Shown: positions 38,062-48,589 of the stretch, piece by piece | Layout of the letters: every line of letters begins with the position of its first letter | Numbering within the stretch: the first letter of the stretch is position 1 | Assembly: GCF_002913715.1 (NCBI RefSeq) | Contig: NZ_PPCE01000004.1 | Location: 248,001-312,000, forward strand | Length of the DNA: 64,000 nucleotides | DNA from: Campylobacter concisus | Lineage (GTDB): Bacteria > Campylobacterota > Campylobacteria > Campylobacterales > Campylobacteraceae | Reading direction: 5' to 3' | Program-made: the position numbers and the translations under genes | Notes under the pieces: generated by a model | What the model was told of the DNA's origin: nothing | Seen by the model: only the letters and a program-made list of their open reading frames with translations | The model's database searches: none

Positions 38062-38819
38062 TGTTTGAAGAGCTAAGACCCCATTTAATCGAACTTAGAA
38101 AGAGACTTTTTATAAGCATAGTAAGCGTTTTTGTCTGTTTTGGCATCTGCTTTACGTTTTGGAACCCACTGCTTGCATGGATGAGCGAACCGCTAAAACA
38201 GGTCTTACCAGCTGGCTCAAATATCATATTCACTCAAATTCAAGAGCCATTTTTTACAGCAATGAAGGTTGCATTTTTTGCTGGTGTCGTGATCGCGCTA
38301 CCTATCATTTTTTGGCAGTTTTGGCTATTTGTCGCCCCTGGGCTTTATGACAATGAAAAAAAATATGTGATCCCATTTGTCATCTCAGCTTCATTTATGT
38401 TTGCGTGTGGAGCGGCATTTTGTTATTACGTGGTGATTCCACTTGGCTTTGCGTTTTTAGTAAATTTTGGTGGCCAGCTCTTTAAGGCGCTACCAAGCAT
38501 TGGCGAATATGTTGGCTTTTTTGCAAAACTGCTGATTGGCTTTGGAATTTCATTTGAGCTACCAGTCATTACATTTTTCTTAGCAAAGATCGGACTTGTC
38601 GATGACAAGATGCTAAAAGATTACTTCAGATACGCTGTTGTTATTATCTTTATCTTTGCAGCTATCGTTACACCACCTGATGTGATAAGTCAAGTCTTAA
38701 TGGCACTGCCACTCATCGGACTTTATGGAATTTCAATAATCGTCGCTAAAAGAGCTAACAAGAGCGACGATGAAGACGAAAAAGAAGAACAAGACAGCGA
38801 CGTAGCAAGCGATGAGTAA
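38061..38819 (+). CDS. tatC: Twin-arginine translocase subunit TatC
   Basis: A 252-residue inner-membrane protein with six helices. Conserved points are EELRPHLIELRKRLFIS at the N-terminus, the P-x-F motif region EPFFTAMKVAFFAGVVIALPIIFWQFWLFVAPGLYDNEKK, and FELPVITFFLAKIGLV. The acidic C-terminal tail (DDEDEKEEQD) is typical for Campylobacter. It overlaps queA by 8 bases. Confidence 0.95.
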   Translation: MFEELRPHLIELRKRLFISIVSVFVCFGICFTFWNPLLAWMSEPLKQVLPAGSNIIFTQIQEPFFTAMKVAFFAGVVIALPIIFWQFWLFVAPGLYDNEKKYVIPFVISASFMFACGAAFCYYVVIPLGFAFLVNFGGQLFKALPSIGEYVGFFAKLLIGFGISFELPVITFFLAKIGLVDDKMLKDYFRYAVVIIFIFAAIVTPPDVISQVLMALPLIGLYGISIIVAKRANKSDDEDEKEEQDSDVASDE

Positions 38820-39834
38820 TATAAACGACGTCTCAAGTTATGATTATTTTTTGCCAGAAGAGCTCATCGCAAAAGAGCCAGTTTTGCCAAAAGAAGAGGC
38901 AAGATTGCTCGTCTATTTTAAAAATACAAAAGAGATAAAACACTATAAATTTAAAGATCTCTCTAGTCTTATTCCAGATGATGCTGCAGTTATTTTTAAT
39001 AATACAAAAGTTATCAAAGCTCGCATTTTAGGACAAAAAGAAAGCGGTGGGGCTTGCGAAGTAATGCTAAACCAGCCCATAGGCGAGAATAAATTTAGCG
39101 TCTATATAAGAGGTAAAGTAAGCGCTGGTAGCGTTTTAAATTTTCCTGATAATCTAAAAGTCAATGTGCTTGAGCTAAATGACGATGGCACAAGAGTGGT
39201 AAATTTTACGCAAAATGGCGTTTTGCTTGATAATGTTCACCTTTTTAGTGAGCTTGAAAAGATCGGTCACGTACCACTTCCGCCATACATTAAAAGGGCT
39301 GATACCAAGGATGATGAGAGCTGGTATCAAAGCATATTTGCTAAAAATAGCGGTGCAGTGGCAGCTCCAACGGCTAGCCTTCACATAAGTGAACAAATGC
39401 TAGAGCAGATAAAAGCAAAGCATGAAGTCGCCTACATTACGCTTCACGTTGGCGCTGGGACATTTAAAGGTGTGGAGTGCCAAAATATAAATGACCACAA
39501 AATGCACTCAGAATTTTACGAGCTAAGCGAGCAAGCTCAAGAGATTATAAATTCTAATAAACCAATCCTTGGCGTTGGCACGACGGTTACTAGATGTGTT
39601 GAAGAATTTGCAAGGAGCAAGCAAGCAAGCGGCTTTTGCAAGCTATTTTTAAACCTAAATAATAAGCCTATCAGGCAAAACTACCTTCTTACAAATTTTC
39701 ATCTACCAAAATCAACTCTAATAATGCTGGTTACTAGCTTCATAGGACTTGAAGAGACGATGAGGATTTATAAAACGGCAGTTGATGAAAAGTATAGATT
39801 TTACTCATACGGCGACGGGATGTTGATAATATGA
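38812..39834 (+). CDS. queA: tRNA preQ1(34) S-adenosylmethionine ribosyltransferase-isomerase
   Basis: QueA makes epoxyqueuosine at tRNA position 34 from preQ1 and SAM. The 340-residue protein starts YDYFLPEELIAKEPVLPKEEARLLVY, with LIPDDAAVIFNNTKVIKARI, GAVAAPTASLHISEQML, TLHVGAGTFKGV and TNFHLPKSTLIMLVTSFIG. All are QueA landmarks. It overlaps tatC by 8 bases and the next gene by 4. Confidence 0.95.
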   Translation: MSNINDVSSYDYFLPEELIAKEPVLPKEEARLLVYFKNTKEIKHYKFKDLSSLIPDDAAVIFNNTKVIKARILGQKESGGACEVMLNQPIGENKFSVYIRGKVSAGSVLNFPDNLKVNVLELNDDGTRVVNFTQNGVLLDNVHLFSELEKIGHVPLPPYIKRADTKDDESWYQSIFAKNSGAVAAPTASLHISEQMLEQIKAKHEVAYITLHVGAGTFKGVECQNINDHKMHSEFYELSEQAQEIINSNKPILGVGTTVTRCVEEFARSKQASGFCKLFLNLNNKPIRQNYLLTNFHLPKSTLIMLVTSFIGLEETMRIYKTAVDEKYRFYSYGDGMLII

Positions 39835-40631
39835 AAGATAAACCTATCGATATCATAAATAGAATGGAAATTTTTCTTAGCGCCATATACCAAGATGCGC
39901 AAGATACTAAAAATTCCATCATTTTTAGTTACGATCCAAGTTATCCAAGGCTTTTAAAATTTGATGCCACAAATCTCATAAAAACACTTGAAAATATTTG
40001 CAAATTTTTCCTTTACTCTACCGAATATGCAGACATTTACATTCTCTTTCAGCTTAAAAATTATAGTCCCAAATCTGTACATTTTGACATTAAAATAAAA
40101 TCTAGCCATAGCGTAATGAGACCAAGTCATTACTATCTCAGCAAGATAAATGACTATCTAAAAAAAGCAAATGAATCTATGATCTCTCATAATGATGGAG
40201 AATTTTTAATATCTTTTAGCGCGGCACTAACAGGCGATAGAGCCATCCAAAGACAAATAAATATCAAAAATCAAACAAATACAAATATCTTAGTTGCTTG
40301 CGATGACGATGCTTTGTTTGATACCATTAGTGCTCAGATAAATTTTTTAGGTCTAAAAGTTATCGGCAAAAACGACCTTAGCAATCTAATGAGACACATA
40401 AAAGATTCTATTTTTACTCCATTTGTTATTTTTATTGATAGTAAAATTTTAAAAAATGAAGCGATGTTAGAGGATATACTTGAATTTAAAAATATTAAAA
40501 ATTTTCGTATTGTAGCTATTTGTAAAAGCGATGAGTCGGCTAACGATCTGCCAAATCATGTCACAGTATTAAAGCAGCCCTTTAGCACAGATAGCTTTCA
40601 GCTAGCTTTTAAAAATTCTCTCGAGAAATAG
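39831..40631 (+). CDS. Hypothetical protein with kinase-like and receiver-like regions
   Basis: A 266-residue protein that overlaps queA by 4 bases. The N-terminal half resembles a degenerate histidine-kinase ATPase fold (LKFDATNLIKTLENICKFFLYSTEYADIYILFQL, like the N-box helix) without G-boxes. The C-terminal half (about residues 150-266) resembles a receiver: acidic cluster ACDDDALF, putative phosphoacceptor in FVIFIDSKIL, and VLKQPFS near the end like the KPF motif. This is an inference from pattern only; I know no named homologue. It may be a scaffold or decoy in a phosphorelay. Confidence 0.65.
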   Translation: MKDKPIDIINRMEIFLSAIYQDAQDTKNSIIFSYDPSYPRLLKFDATNLIKTLENICKFFLYSTEYADIYILFQLKNYSPKSVHFDIKIKSSHSVMRPSHYYLSKINDYLKKANESMISHNDGEFLISFSAALTGDRAIQRQINIKNQTNTNILVACDDDALFDTISAQINFLGLKVIGKNDLSNLMRHIKDSIFTPFVIFIDSKILKNEAMLEDILEFKNIKNFRIVAICKSDESANDLPNHVTVLKQPFSTDSFQLAFKNSLEK

Positions 40632-40646
40632 ACCGATTTTTACTTT

Positions 40647-41030
40647 TTAATTTATCCCAAGATATCTTTTTAAAATAATAGTGGCTGAAATGCTATCTAG
40701 CCTACCATCTCGTCTTGTATTGGTGTAAATTTCACTAGCTTCGCTGCTGCTAAAGGCCTCATCTTGATAGACAATATTTGCCTTTACATCAAGAAGTGAG
40801 ACAAAATGCTCGATGCGTCTTCTCATCTCATCTTCACTACTACCGCCGATTGGCACGCCCACCACTAGCGTATCTGGGGCATATTCATTTACCTTTTGGC
40901 TCACATCTCTTGCGGCTTGATTTCTATTTTTTCTAAGCACTGGCTCAAGCGGAGTCACGATCTCGCCAAAACCAAAAGCAAGTCCTATTCGCTTTAACCC
41001 AACATCAATAGCCATAAATTTCTCTCTCAT
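40647..41030 (-). CDS. ruvX: Putative Holliday junction resolvase YqgF / RuvX
   Basis: A 127-residue RNase H-like protein, thought to process pre-16S rRNA and possibly recombination junctions. It shows FMAIDVGLKRIGLAFG near the N-terminus (first catalytic Asp), DTLVVGVPIGGSSEDEMRRRIEHF in the middle and VYQDEAFSSSEASEI (second acidic pair). It overlaps dprA by 4 bases. The same pair occurs in C. jejuni (Cj0634/Cj0635). Confidence 0.9.
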   Translation of the reverse strand: MREKFMAIDVGLKRIGLAFGFGEIVTPLEPVLRKNRNQAARDVSQKVNEYAPDTLVVGVPIGGSSEDEMRRRIEHFVSLLDVKANIVYQDEAFSSSEASEIYTNTRRDGRLDSISATIILKRYLGIN

Positions 41031-41797
41031 AGCAAACTCTTTACTCTTAGATTTGAAATTTCAACTAACCCTTCAAGCTCGTACTCATAGATGATATCGC
41101 CAAATTTTGCCAAAACTTCATCAAGACTTACGCCATTTTTACAAAATTTTAAGATCTCGTCACTAGTTTTTTCTTGCTCTTTAATCTCGCCAAAAAGCGA
41201 AGCAAATTTATGATAGTCATCGATAAGCTCGGCTTTTTTATTTGCAAGCAAAAAATTTGTCCCATCGCTTTCGCCCATACGCTGTGGCAGTACATAAACT
41301 GGAATTTTAAGCTCATTTGCAAGCCTTGCACTTTGCATAGAACCACTTTTAAGATCAGCTTGCGCGACGACTAAAGCTTCGCAAAGCCCCACAACTATGC
41401 GGTTTCGCTCCAAAAATCTATAAGCAAGTGGCGGCTCGCCTTCATCATACTCACTAAGTGCCAAGGCTTTGGTATAAATTTCATTTATTGCCACTTTATT
41501 TTGGCTTGGATAGATGGTGTCAAGTCCGCTCGCAAAAATGCCAATCGTTCGTGGCATAGCAGCTTTATGAGCCGCGATATCAACGCCGATTGCTCCACCA
41601 CTTACCACACAGATATTTGCACTTTTTAGTGCTGTACAAAGTGCCGTAACGCACTCTTTTGTATAAACATTTGCCTTTCTTGAGCCAACAACCGCGATCT
41701 TTGGTAAGGATAAAAGCGAAGTATCTCCGATAAAATTTAGCTGTTTTGGTGGATTTTTTAGTCTATTTAGTGGCTCTGGGATAAAGTCAAGTCTCAT
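41027..41797 (-). CDS. dprA: DNA processing protein DprA
   Basis: DprA loads RecA on incoming single-stranded DNA in natural transformation. The 256-residue protein holds the Rossmann-like core: KIAVVGSRKANVYTKECV, VVSGGAIGVDIAAHKAAM, GTIGIFASGLD-like segment and PLAYRFLERNRIVVGLCEALVVAQADLKSGSMQSARLANEL. The N-terminal SAM domain found in larger DprA proteins is missing, as is usual here; a short C-terminal winged-helix-like part remains. Overlaps ruvX and the deacetylase by 4 bases each. Confidence 0.92.
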   Translation of the reverse strand: MRLDFIPEPLNRLKNPPKQLNFIGDTSLLSLPKIAVVGSRKANVYTKECVTALCTALKSANICVVSGGAIGVDIAAHKAAMPRTIGIFASGLDTIYPSQNKVAINEIYTKALALSEYDEGEPPLAYRFLERNRIVVGLCEALVVAQADLKSGSMQSARLANELKIPVYVLPQRMGESDGTNFLLANKKAELIDDYHKFASLFGEIKEQEKTSDEILKFCKNGVSLDEVLAKFGDIIYEYELEGLVEISNLRVKSLL

Positions 41798-43185
41798 AAA
41801 ATATCTTTTAAATAAACCACATCAACATCTTTTAAAAGATTATTTTTGCTCTCTTTTATAACCGAGATCGTATTTTTCTTTGGATGTCCAATGGCGATCG
41901 CGTAGCCTCTTTTTTTAGCCAAATTTACAGCAGCCACAAGCTCACGTCTAACAGCACTAGCCGATGGATCGTCGTCTAAAAATATATCCCTTGAGATGTA
42001 TGGCTGATTATGTTTTTTTGCAGCTCTTGCTACTGCGGTTTGGGCGATAGTTTTGCTATCAACAAAGACAAAGCCCTGCTCTATCAGCGCCCTATAAGCC
42101 TTATCCATAGCGTCAAAATCGCTTGTAAAGCGTGATCCTGTGTGGTTGTTTGTATATTTTGCACGCGGGAAGTCTTTGCGTATCTTTTTTATCTTTTCAT
42201 GCATGCTCTCAAAGCTCTCATTGATCGTGAGAGTGCCTATTTCTGGGCTATCAAAGTGTTTTGCTTGCATCGGAAGATGTATCATATAAAACTCAAATGT
42301 TCTTGCGATATTTGGCGTGTCTGGATGAGTCTTTGTCGCTGGAAAAATAGACGGTGTGATTTTTAAGCCAAGCGACTTTATCATACTTGCATGTTCAAAT
42401 GTCGCCACATCGTCTATTATGATAACGAGCTTTGCGCGCCCTTTTATGCTGGCATTTGGCGTAAAAGGTACCGCTTCAAAGCTATCTTTTTTTATATTTT
42501 TTTCTTCATATTTTGTTTTTTCTATCTTTTTGGTAGTTAAATTTTCAGCTTTTTTAGCTGGCTCGACTTTTATGTTCTCGTTTTTAAATTTCTCTTTTTT
42601 TTCTATTTCAGTACTTTTATTTTGATCGACTTTTACTTCAAAATTTTGAGGTTTTAACTCAGTTTTTTGTTCGATTTTTGAGCTATAAAATGGCTCTATC
42701 TTTTGTTCATTTTCTATTACACTAGGCTCTGTATTTTTATAACTTGCAAGTAAATTTTTAGTATCGTTTTGCTCTTTTTTTATCTCTTCTTTTTTGGCTT
42801 CACTCTTTACTTCAGCTATCTTCTTTTGCTCTTTTGGCTCAACTTTTGAATTTAAAGCAAGCTCACTTTTATGCTTAGGATCGGTAAAAATTTTACTTAA
42901 ATTTTCATCTTCATCAAATTTTAGAGGGTATTTTCTCTTCTCGTATTCTTGTTTTTTCTCTTTACTAGCAACCTTTAGCTCAGCTTTTTTAGAAATTTGT
43001 TTCTCTATCTTTGGCTCATTTGCTTTGCTTATCTGTTCTGCACCATTATTTTTTATACTAAGAGCTACGCTAAGTGCTATTATCAAAATAGCCGCGATAA
43101 TGCCGATACCAAGATAGGTTTTGTTATTAGAGCGACCTACGCTTTTTTTTGTAGGTCGCTTTTTTGTAGTCTTTTTTTCGCTCAA
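41794..43185 (-). CDS. Divergent polysaccharide deacetylase-family protein
   Basis: A 463-residue protein anchored by an N-terminal helix (YLGIGIIAAILIIALSVALS, about 24-43) after a basic start. A long Lys/Glu-rich linker (about 45-245) follows, probably a flexible spacer across the periplasm. The C-terminal 215 residues are a divergent polysaccharide deacetylase domain: KLVIIIDDVATFEHASMIKSLGLKITPSIFPATKTH, FYMIHLPMQAKHFDSPEIG, TNNHTGSRFTSD, and GYAIAIGHPKKNTI. The substrate is unknown, perhaps a cell-wall glycan. It keeps the position between ilvC and dprA seen in C. jejuni. Confidence 0.85.
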   Translation of the reverse strand: MSEKKTTKKRPTKKSVGRSNNKTYLGIGIIAAILIIALSVALSIKNNGAEQISKANEPKIEKQISKKAELKVASKEKKQEYEKRKYPLKFDEDENLSKIFTDPKHKSELALNSKVEPKEQKKIAEVKSEAKKEEIKKEQNDTKNLLASYKNTEPSVIENEQKIEPFYSSKIEQKTELKPQNFEVKVDQNKSTEIEKKEKFKNENIKVEPAKKAENLTTKKIEKTKYEEKNIKKDSFEAVPFTPNASIKGRAKLVIIIDDVATFEHASMIKSLGLKITPSIFPATKTHPDTPNIARTFEFYMIHLPMQAKHFDSPEIGTLTINESFESMHEKIKKIRKDFPRAKYTNNHTGSRFTSDFDAMDKAYRALIEQGFVFVDSKTIAQTAVARAAKKHNQPYISRDIFLDDDPSASAVRRELVAAVNLAKKRGYAIAIGHPKKNTISVIKESKNNLLKDVDVVYLKDIL

Positions 43186-43188
43186 GGC

Positions 43189-44241
<1,053 letters not shown>

Positions 44242-44353
44242 TTATAACTTTAGCCAGCAAAAATTCGGCTGAAATATATAGAAACTCTTTTTAAGTTTTA
44301 TGATAATTTATTTTGATAAAATACGCTGAAATTTCAAAAAAAGAGATAACTCA

Positions 44354-45172
44354 ATGAATGAATCAGTTTTTAAAAAAATCAAAGCACTTCCACCATTAGA
44401 TGACACAGTTATACAAATTCAACGCTTACATGCGGATGAAAATAGCTCAATAAGTGATCTTACAAAAGTGGTCGAAAAGGATCCGATGCTAACAGCAAAT
44501 ATCTTGCGTTCAGCAAACTCTCCACTTTATGGGTTTTCTCAAGAGATCACAACCATCGCAAGAGCTATTTCTCTTTTTGGTATGGCTACTATTCGAGGTT
44601 TTGCGCTTTCAAGTACGATTAAAAAGAGTTTTTCTATAAATTTAGAGCCTTATGGCATTACTACACAAGATTTTTTAAATATCTCGATAATACAAAATGC
44701 ACTGATGTACAATTGGCATTCTAAAGTTAATCCTAAAAGCCTAGAAATTCTCTCTCCAGCTTCATTTATGCTTGAGATTGGCAAGATAGTTCTTGCTCAC
44801 GAATTAGCCGAAAATAAACAAGACGTCGAATTTAGAGAAAAACTTAAAAATATATCTAGCCCAATTGATCTTGCCCTATTTGAAACAGAAATTTTAGATA
44901 TGTCAAATGAAGAAGTTACGGCTAAAATTTTTGAACAATGGAACCTTGAGACAGAGCTTAGCAGCTCGATACTCTATTCAAATAATCCAGAAGAGGCACC
45001 AGATCATATAAAAGATTACGCAAAAGCCCTAAAAGTGATAAAAACGGCTGTAAATATCTTTAATCAACTTGATGATATAAGCATACAAAATACTCTACCT
45101 CTTCTTGACGAATACGGCTTTGGGCATGATACGTTTTTAATGGCTGTCGCTAAAGTCAAAGATAATTTGTGA
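44354..45172 (+). CDS. HDOD-domain protein
   Basis: A 272-residue stand-alone HDOD protein: KIKALPPLDDTVIQIQRLHADENSSISDLTKVVEKDPMLTANILRSANSPLYGF is the typical start, followed by ARAISLFGMATIRGFALSSTIKKSF. HDOD domains lack the metal-binding HD residues and work in signalling, often near chemotaxis or motility. The specific role here is unknown. Its stop codon overlaps the GTG start of the RNase R gene by 4 bases. Confidence 0.88.
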   Translation: MNESVFKKIKALPPLDDTVIQIQRLHADENSSISDLTKVVEKDPMLTANILRSANSPLYGFSQEITTIARAISLFGMATIRGFALSSTIKKSFSINLEPYGITTQDFLNISIIQNALMYNWHSKVNPKSLEILSPASFMLEIGKIVLAHELAENKQDVEFREKLKNISSPIDLALFETEILDMSNEEVTAKIFEQWNLETELSSSILYSNNPEEAPDHIKDYAKALKVIKTAVNIFNQLDDISIQNTLPLLDEYGFGHDTFLMAVAKVKDNL

Positions 45173-47088
45173 AAGAATTTCTAACCTCACTACTAGTTGG
45201 CATCAAGGAAAAAGAAGTTTCAAACGAAGATAAAGAGATTTTACGAAATCTCTTAAATCTTGGTGCCGTAAGCTCTCATAAAGATAAATTTTACCTAAAC
45301 AATGGCTACGTCTGTGGCAAGCTAGACATCAGCCAAAACGCAACTGGCTTTATCATGCCATTTGATAAACGCTTCAAGCAAGACATCATCGTAGAAAATA
45401 AAAATTTAAACAACTCACACCTTGGTGACATTGTGTTAGCAAAGCTTTTGCCACTTAAGAAAAAACGCCAAAGTGCTAAGATAGTGATGAGCCTAAAGCT
45501 TGCAAATGAGACAAGCGTGGTCTATACAAAACGCTTTGGAGTAGCTATTTTAGGGGTAAACTTAAAAACTGGACTAAGCACTACCTTAAAAGCGACGCAA
45601 AAAAGCCTAAAGATGCTTCCTCTTGGGACGCTGCTTAAGATAAACAACCTAAACAACGAGATAGTCGAGGTTTTAGGAAATTTAGAAGATCCGCTAAGTG
45701 ATGAGAAAATTTCGCTTGCTATTTATAATAAAAACGATAAATTTAGCGAGGCTTGCGAGCTTGAGGCAAAGGCTTTTGGCGATGAAGTCGATGCTAGTAT
45801 GTATCCAAACAGAGTTGATCTAAGAAATTTAGAGTTTTGTACGATCGATCCAGTCGACGCCAAAGACTTTGACGATGCCATATATTTTGATGAAAAAAAG
45901 CGCGAAATTTACGTTGCTATCGCTGATGTAAGCGAGTATGTGACCGCATATAGCGCCATTGATAGCGAGGCTAAAAAAAGAGGCTTTTCAATCTACTTTC
46001 CGCACATTTCAGTACCGATGTTGCCACGTGCGCTTAGTGAAAATATCTGCTCACTAAAGCCAGATGTGCCTCGTCTTGCATTTTGTTTTAAAATTTCACT
46101 TGATGCGAATAATGAGGTAAAAAAAGAGGAGCTTTTTGAGTCGATCATCCTTTCAAAAAGGCGCTTTAACTACGACGAGATCGATGAAATTTTAGAAGAC
46201 AAAAGAGAGTGTGAAATTTCATGGATCAAGCCACTTTTTAAACTCACCACAAAGCTTCGCAAAAAAAGGCTTTTGCACGCATTTGACTTTAGGACAAAAG
46301 AGCTGAGAATGAGCCTTGATGAAGAGGGTCAAATTTTACAAACTAGATTTGAAAGTGACTCCGACTCACATAGACTAGTCGAGGACTGCATGCTTTTAGC
46401 AAATAAAGCTGCCGCAAAGCTCATCACAAAGGGCGTTTTTAGAAACCACGCTTCGCCTGATTTTAAAAAGATAGATACCTTGCTTGAAGACTTGCAGCTT
46501 TTAGGGCTTGACTTTACTTATGAAAACGATCTTGCAAATTTAATAAGAAAAATACAGCTAAAAGCCGATGAGCTTGGTAACCGCGAAGAGATAGATAAGC
46601 TCATCATCAAGTCACAAAAAAAGGCTGAATACTCAAGTGAAAATTTAGGCCACTTTGGGCTTGGATTTGATAGATACACGCACTTTACAAGCCCTATTAG
46701 ACGCTATTCTGATCTCATTTTACATAGGCTCTTAAAGGCTAAAATTTCAAAAGATGACAAGCTTTACAACTTTTTGCTTTTAAACATCCAAAGCACCTGC
46801 GCAAATTTAAGCGAGCTTGAAAGAGAAGCTGACAAGGTAGCCTACGACTTTATGGATAGGAAATTTGCACGCTGGGCAGCCGCAAACATCGGCAAAGAGG
46901 TGCGCTGCTATGTGAGCGAAAACCAAAATGTCTTGGTTGCTAAGCTTGATGATCATTTTGTCGGAGCTAGGATTTTCATAACTGGATACAGCGCAAATTT
47001 ACTTCAAAAGCTCATCGTAAAGATCACAGAGGCCGACATCGCGAGTGCTAAAATTTTTGCAAAAGTGGTAAGAAAGATCAATGTATAG
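45169..47088 (+). CDS. rnr: Ribonuclease R family 3'-5' exoribonuclease
   Basis: A 639-residue RNase II/R protein. After cold-shock-like domains the catalytic RNB domain begins around residue 225 with FCTIDPVDAKDFDDAIYFDEKKREIYVAIADVSEYV (catalytic Asp cluster). It continues with FPHISVPMLPRALSENICSLKPDVPRLAFCF and HFTSPIRRYSDLILHRLL, and ends with an S1-like domain. It starts with GTG, overlapping the HDOD stop, and overlaps holA by 8 bases. The single RNase R degrades structured RNA and helps with tmRNA-mediated decay. Confidence 0.93.
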   Translation: MKEFLTSLLVGIKEKEVSNEDKEILRNLLNLGAVSSHKDKFYLNNGYVCGKLDISQNATGFIMPFDKRFKQDIIVENKNLNNSHLGDIVLAKLLPLKKKRQSAKIVMSLKLANETSVVYTKRFGVAILGVNLKTGLSTTLKATQKSLKMLPLGTLLKINNLNNEIVEVLGNLEDPLSDEKISLAIYNKNDKFSEACELEAKAFGDEVDASMYPNRVDLRNLEFCTIDPVDAKDFDDAIYFDEKKREIYVAIADVSEYVTAYSAIDSEAKKRGFSIYFPHISVPMLPRALSENICSLKPDVPRLAFCFKISLDANNEVKKEELFESIILSKRRFNYDEIDEILEDKRECEISWIKPLFKLTTKLRKKRLLHAFDFRTKELRMSLDEEGQILQTRFESDSDSHRLVEDCMLLANKAAAKLITKGVFRNHASPDFKKIDTLLEDLQLLGLDFTYENDLANLIRKIQLKADELGNREEIDKLIIKSQKKAEYSSENLGHFGLGFDRYTHFTSPIRRYSDLILHRLLKAKISKDDKLYNFLLLNIQSTCANLSELEREADKVAYDFMDRKFARWAAANIGKEVRCYVSENQNVLVAKLDDHFVGARIFITGYSANLLQKLIVKITEADIASAKIFAKVVRKINV

Positions 47089-48079
47089 AAAAGATTTGGA
47101 GCTAAATTTAGCAAATGCAAATTTAAGCAACTACTTCTTGCTTTTTGGGGCGGACGAGTTTCAGATAGAACTTTTTGGTAAGGAAATTTTGAGCTTTTAT
47201 TCAAGTGAAGACGCAAATTTATTAAGCCTTTATTTTGATGAGTACAACTACGCGCAGGCAAGCTCTCACCTAAGCGAGCAGTCGCTTTTTGGCGGTAAAA
47301 ATATCCTCTATGTAAAAAGCGACAAAAAGATCCCAGCAAAAGAGCTAAAAGAGCTTATCTCGCTTTGCTCAAAAAGCCAGAATAACTACTTTTTATTTGA
47401 GCTTTATGAGTCCGATATGAAACTAGTTTTTGATACGCAAAAGGCTTTTGGGACAAATTTTGCTAGATTTTTCAAGCCCTCAACTCCAGATGAAGCAATA
47501 AATTTACTAGCTAAAAGCTCAGCCAAAATAGGCCTAAACATAACCAAAAACGCACTTTATGAGCTTTACTTTACACATAATGAAAATTTATACCTTGCAG
47601 CAAGCGAGCTAACAAAGTTAAAGAGCCTAAACACCCACATCGAACAAGATGATGTAAAAAGGCTGGTTTTTGGACTTGGTGGGATAAATTTTGATGACTT
47701 TTTCAATAAATTTATGGCACTAAAAGATATAAAAAATGACTTTTTTACCTATCTAGAAGATCCAAATTTTAATGAAATTTTATTTCTAAACTCGCTTTAC
47801 AAAGCATTTTTTAGGCTATTTAAAATTTACTCTTACATTAAGATAAATGGTCGATTGAATTTAGATGAGGCAATCGGTTATCAACCGCCTGTAAATGTCG
47901 CAAATTTATTAAAAGCAAATAGCTTAAAACTAAATTTAAATATCTATTTGGAGATATTTAAAACGCTAAATTTAGCCGAGTTAGAGCTAAAAACAAACAC
48001 AAAAATGGATAAAGAAATTTTTGTATTATCAACCATTTTAAATTTACAACATCTCATATCAACAGCAAATATTAAGTAA
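47081..48079 (+). CDS. holA: DNA polymerase III delta subunit
   Basis: A 332-residue clamp-loader subunit that opens the sliding clamp. Recognised by NYFLLFGADEFQIELFGKEIL at the N-terminus, SLFGGKNILYVKSDKKIPAKELKEL in the AAA-like domain, and NENLYLAASELTKLKSL before the collar domain. There is no Walker A motif, as expected for delta. It sits between rnr and rpsF, and overlaps rnr by 8 bases. Confidence 0.88.
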   Translation: MYRKDLELNLANANLSNYFLLFGADEFQIELFGKEILSFYSSEDANLLSLYFDEYNYAQASSHLSEQSLFGGKNILYVKSDKKIPAKELKELISLCSKSQNNYFLFELYESDMKLVFDTQKAFGTNFARFFKPSTPDEAINLLAKSSAKIGLNITKNALYELYFTHNENLYLAASELTKLKSLNTHIEQDDVKRLVFGLGGINFDDFFNKFMALKDIKNDFFTYLEDPNFNEILFLNSLYKAFFRLFKIYSYIKINGRLNLDEAIGYQPPVNVANLLKANSLKLNLNIYLEIFKTLNLAELELKTNTKMDKEIFVLSTILNLQHLISTANIK

Positions 48080-48119
48080 CTTTAAGCTAAAATCCACCCT
48101 TGCTTAAAGCAAAATCCTT

Positions 48120-48134
48120 GCTCACAAAGTGAGC
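48120..48134 (+). promoter_or_regulatory. Hairpin in the rpsF leader
   Basis: A perfect 6-base stem GCTCAC / GTGAGC with an AAA loop, 22 bases before the rpsF start. In many bacteria an S6:S18 complex binds a leader structure of rpsF to control the operon. This hairpin is in the right place but lacks an obvious CCG feature of that motif, so it is only a candidate. Confidence 0.35.
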
Positions 48135-48156
48135 TAAATATCCATAAGGAGAAGAA

Positions 48157-48576
48157 ATGAAACATTACGAGCTTTTATTTATTCTTAAGCCGACACTAAC
48201 GGAAGAGGAAGTTAAAGCTAGGGTTGACTTTGTAAAAGAAGTCATAACAAAAAATGGTGGCGAGATCGCTACTGTCGTTGAGATGGGCACTAGAAAACTA
48301 GCTTATACCATCAAAAAATATGAGCGTGGAACATATTTTGTTATCTATTACAAAGCTCCACCAGCACTTCTTACAGAGCTTACAAGAAATGTAAGGATCA
48401 CTGAAGATATCATAAGATTTTTAAGCGTTAAATATGAAAATAAACGCGAAATCGCAGCTTGGGAAAGACTTTGCAAAGGCATCAAACAAACTATCAAAAA
48501 AGAGACTCGCGAGCCAAGAGCACCACGCGAGCCAAGAGTTGAAAAAGTAGACGAGCAAACTTTTACAGAAGAATAA
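48157..48576 (+). CDS. rpsF: 30S ribosomal protein S6
   Basis: A 139-residue S6 protein: [57 protein letters not shown] basic then acidic C-terminal extension ([17 protein letters not shown]) is common in Campylobacter. S6 pairs with S18 on the 30S platform. AAGGAG precedes the ATG. It is the first gene of rpsF-ssb-rpsR. Confidence 0.97.
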   Translation: MKHYELLFILKPTLTEEEVKARVDFVKEVITKNGGEIATVVEMGTRKLAYTIKKYERGTYFVIYYKAPPALLTELTRNVRITEDIIRFLSVKYENKREIAAWERLCKGIKQTIKKETREPRAPREPRVEKVDEQTFTEE

Positions 48577-48589
48577 TCAAGGATAAAAA

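Noticed and set aside
42540-43020. Lys/Glu-rich run in the deacetylase gene as a tandem DNA repeat
   Set aside because: Low-complexity protein linker; the DNA shows no regular repeat unit.
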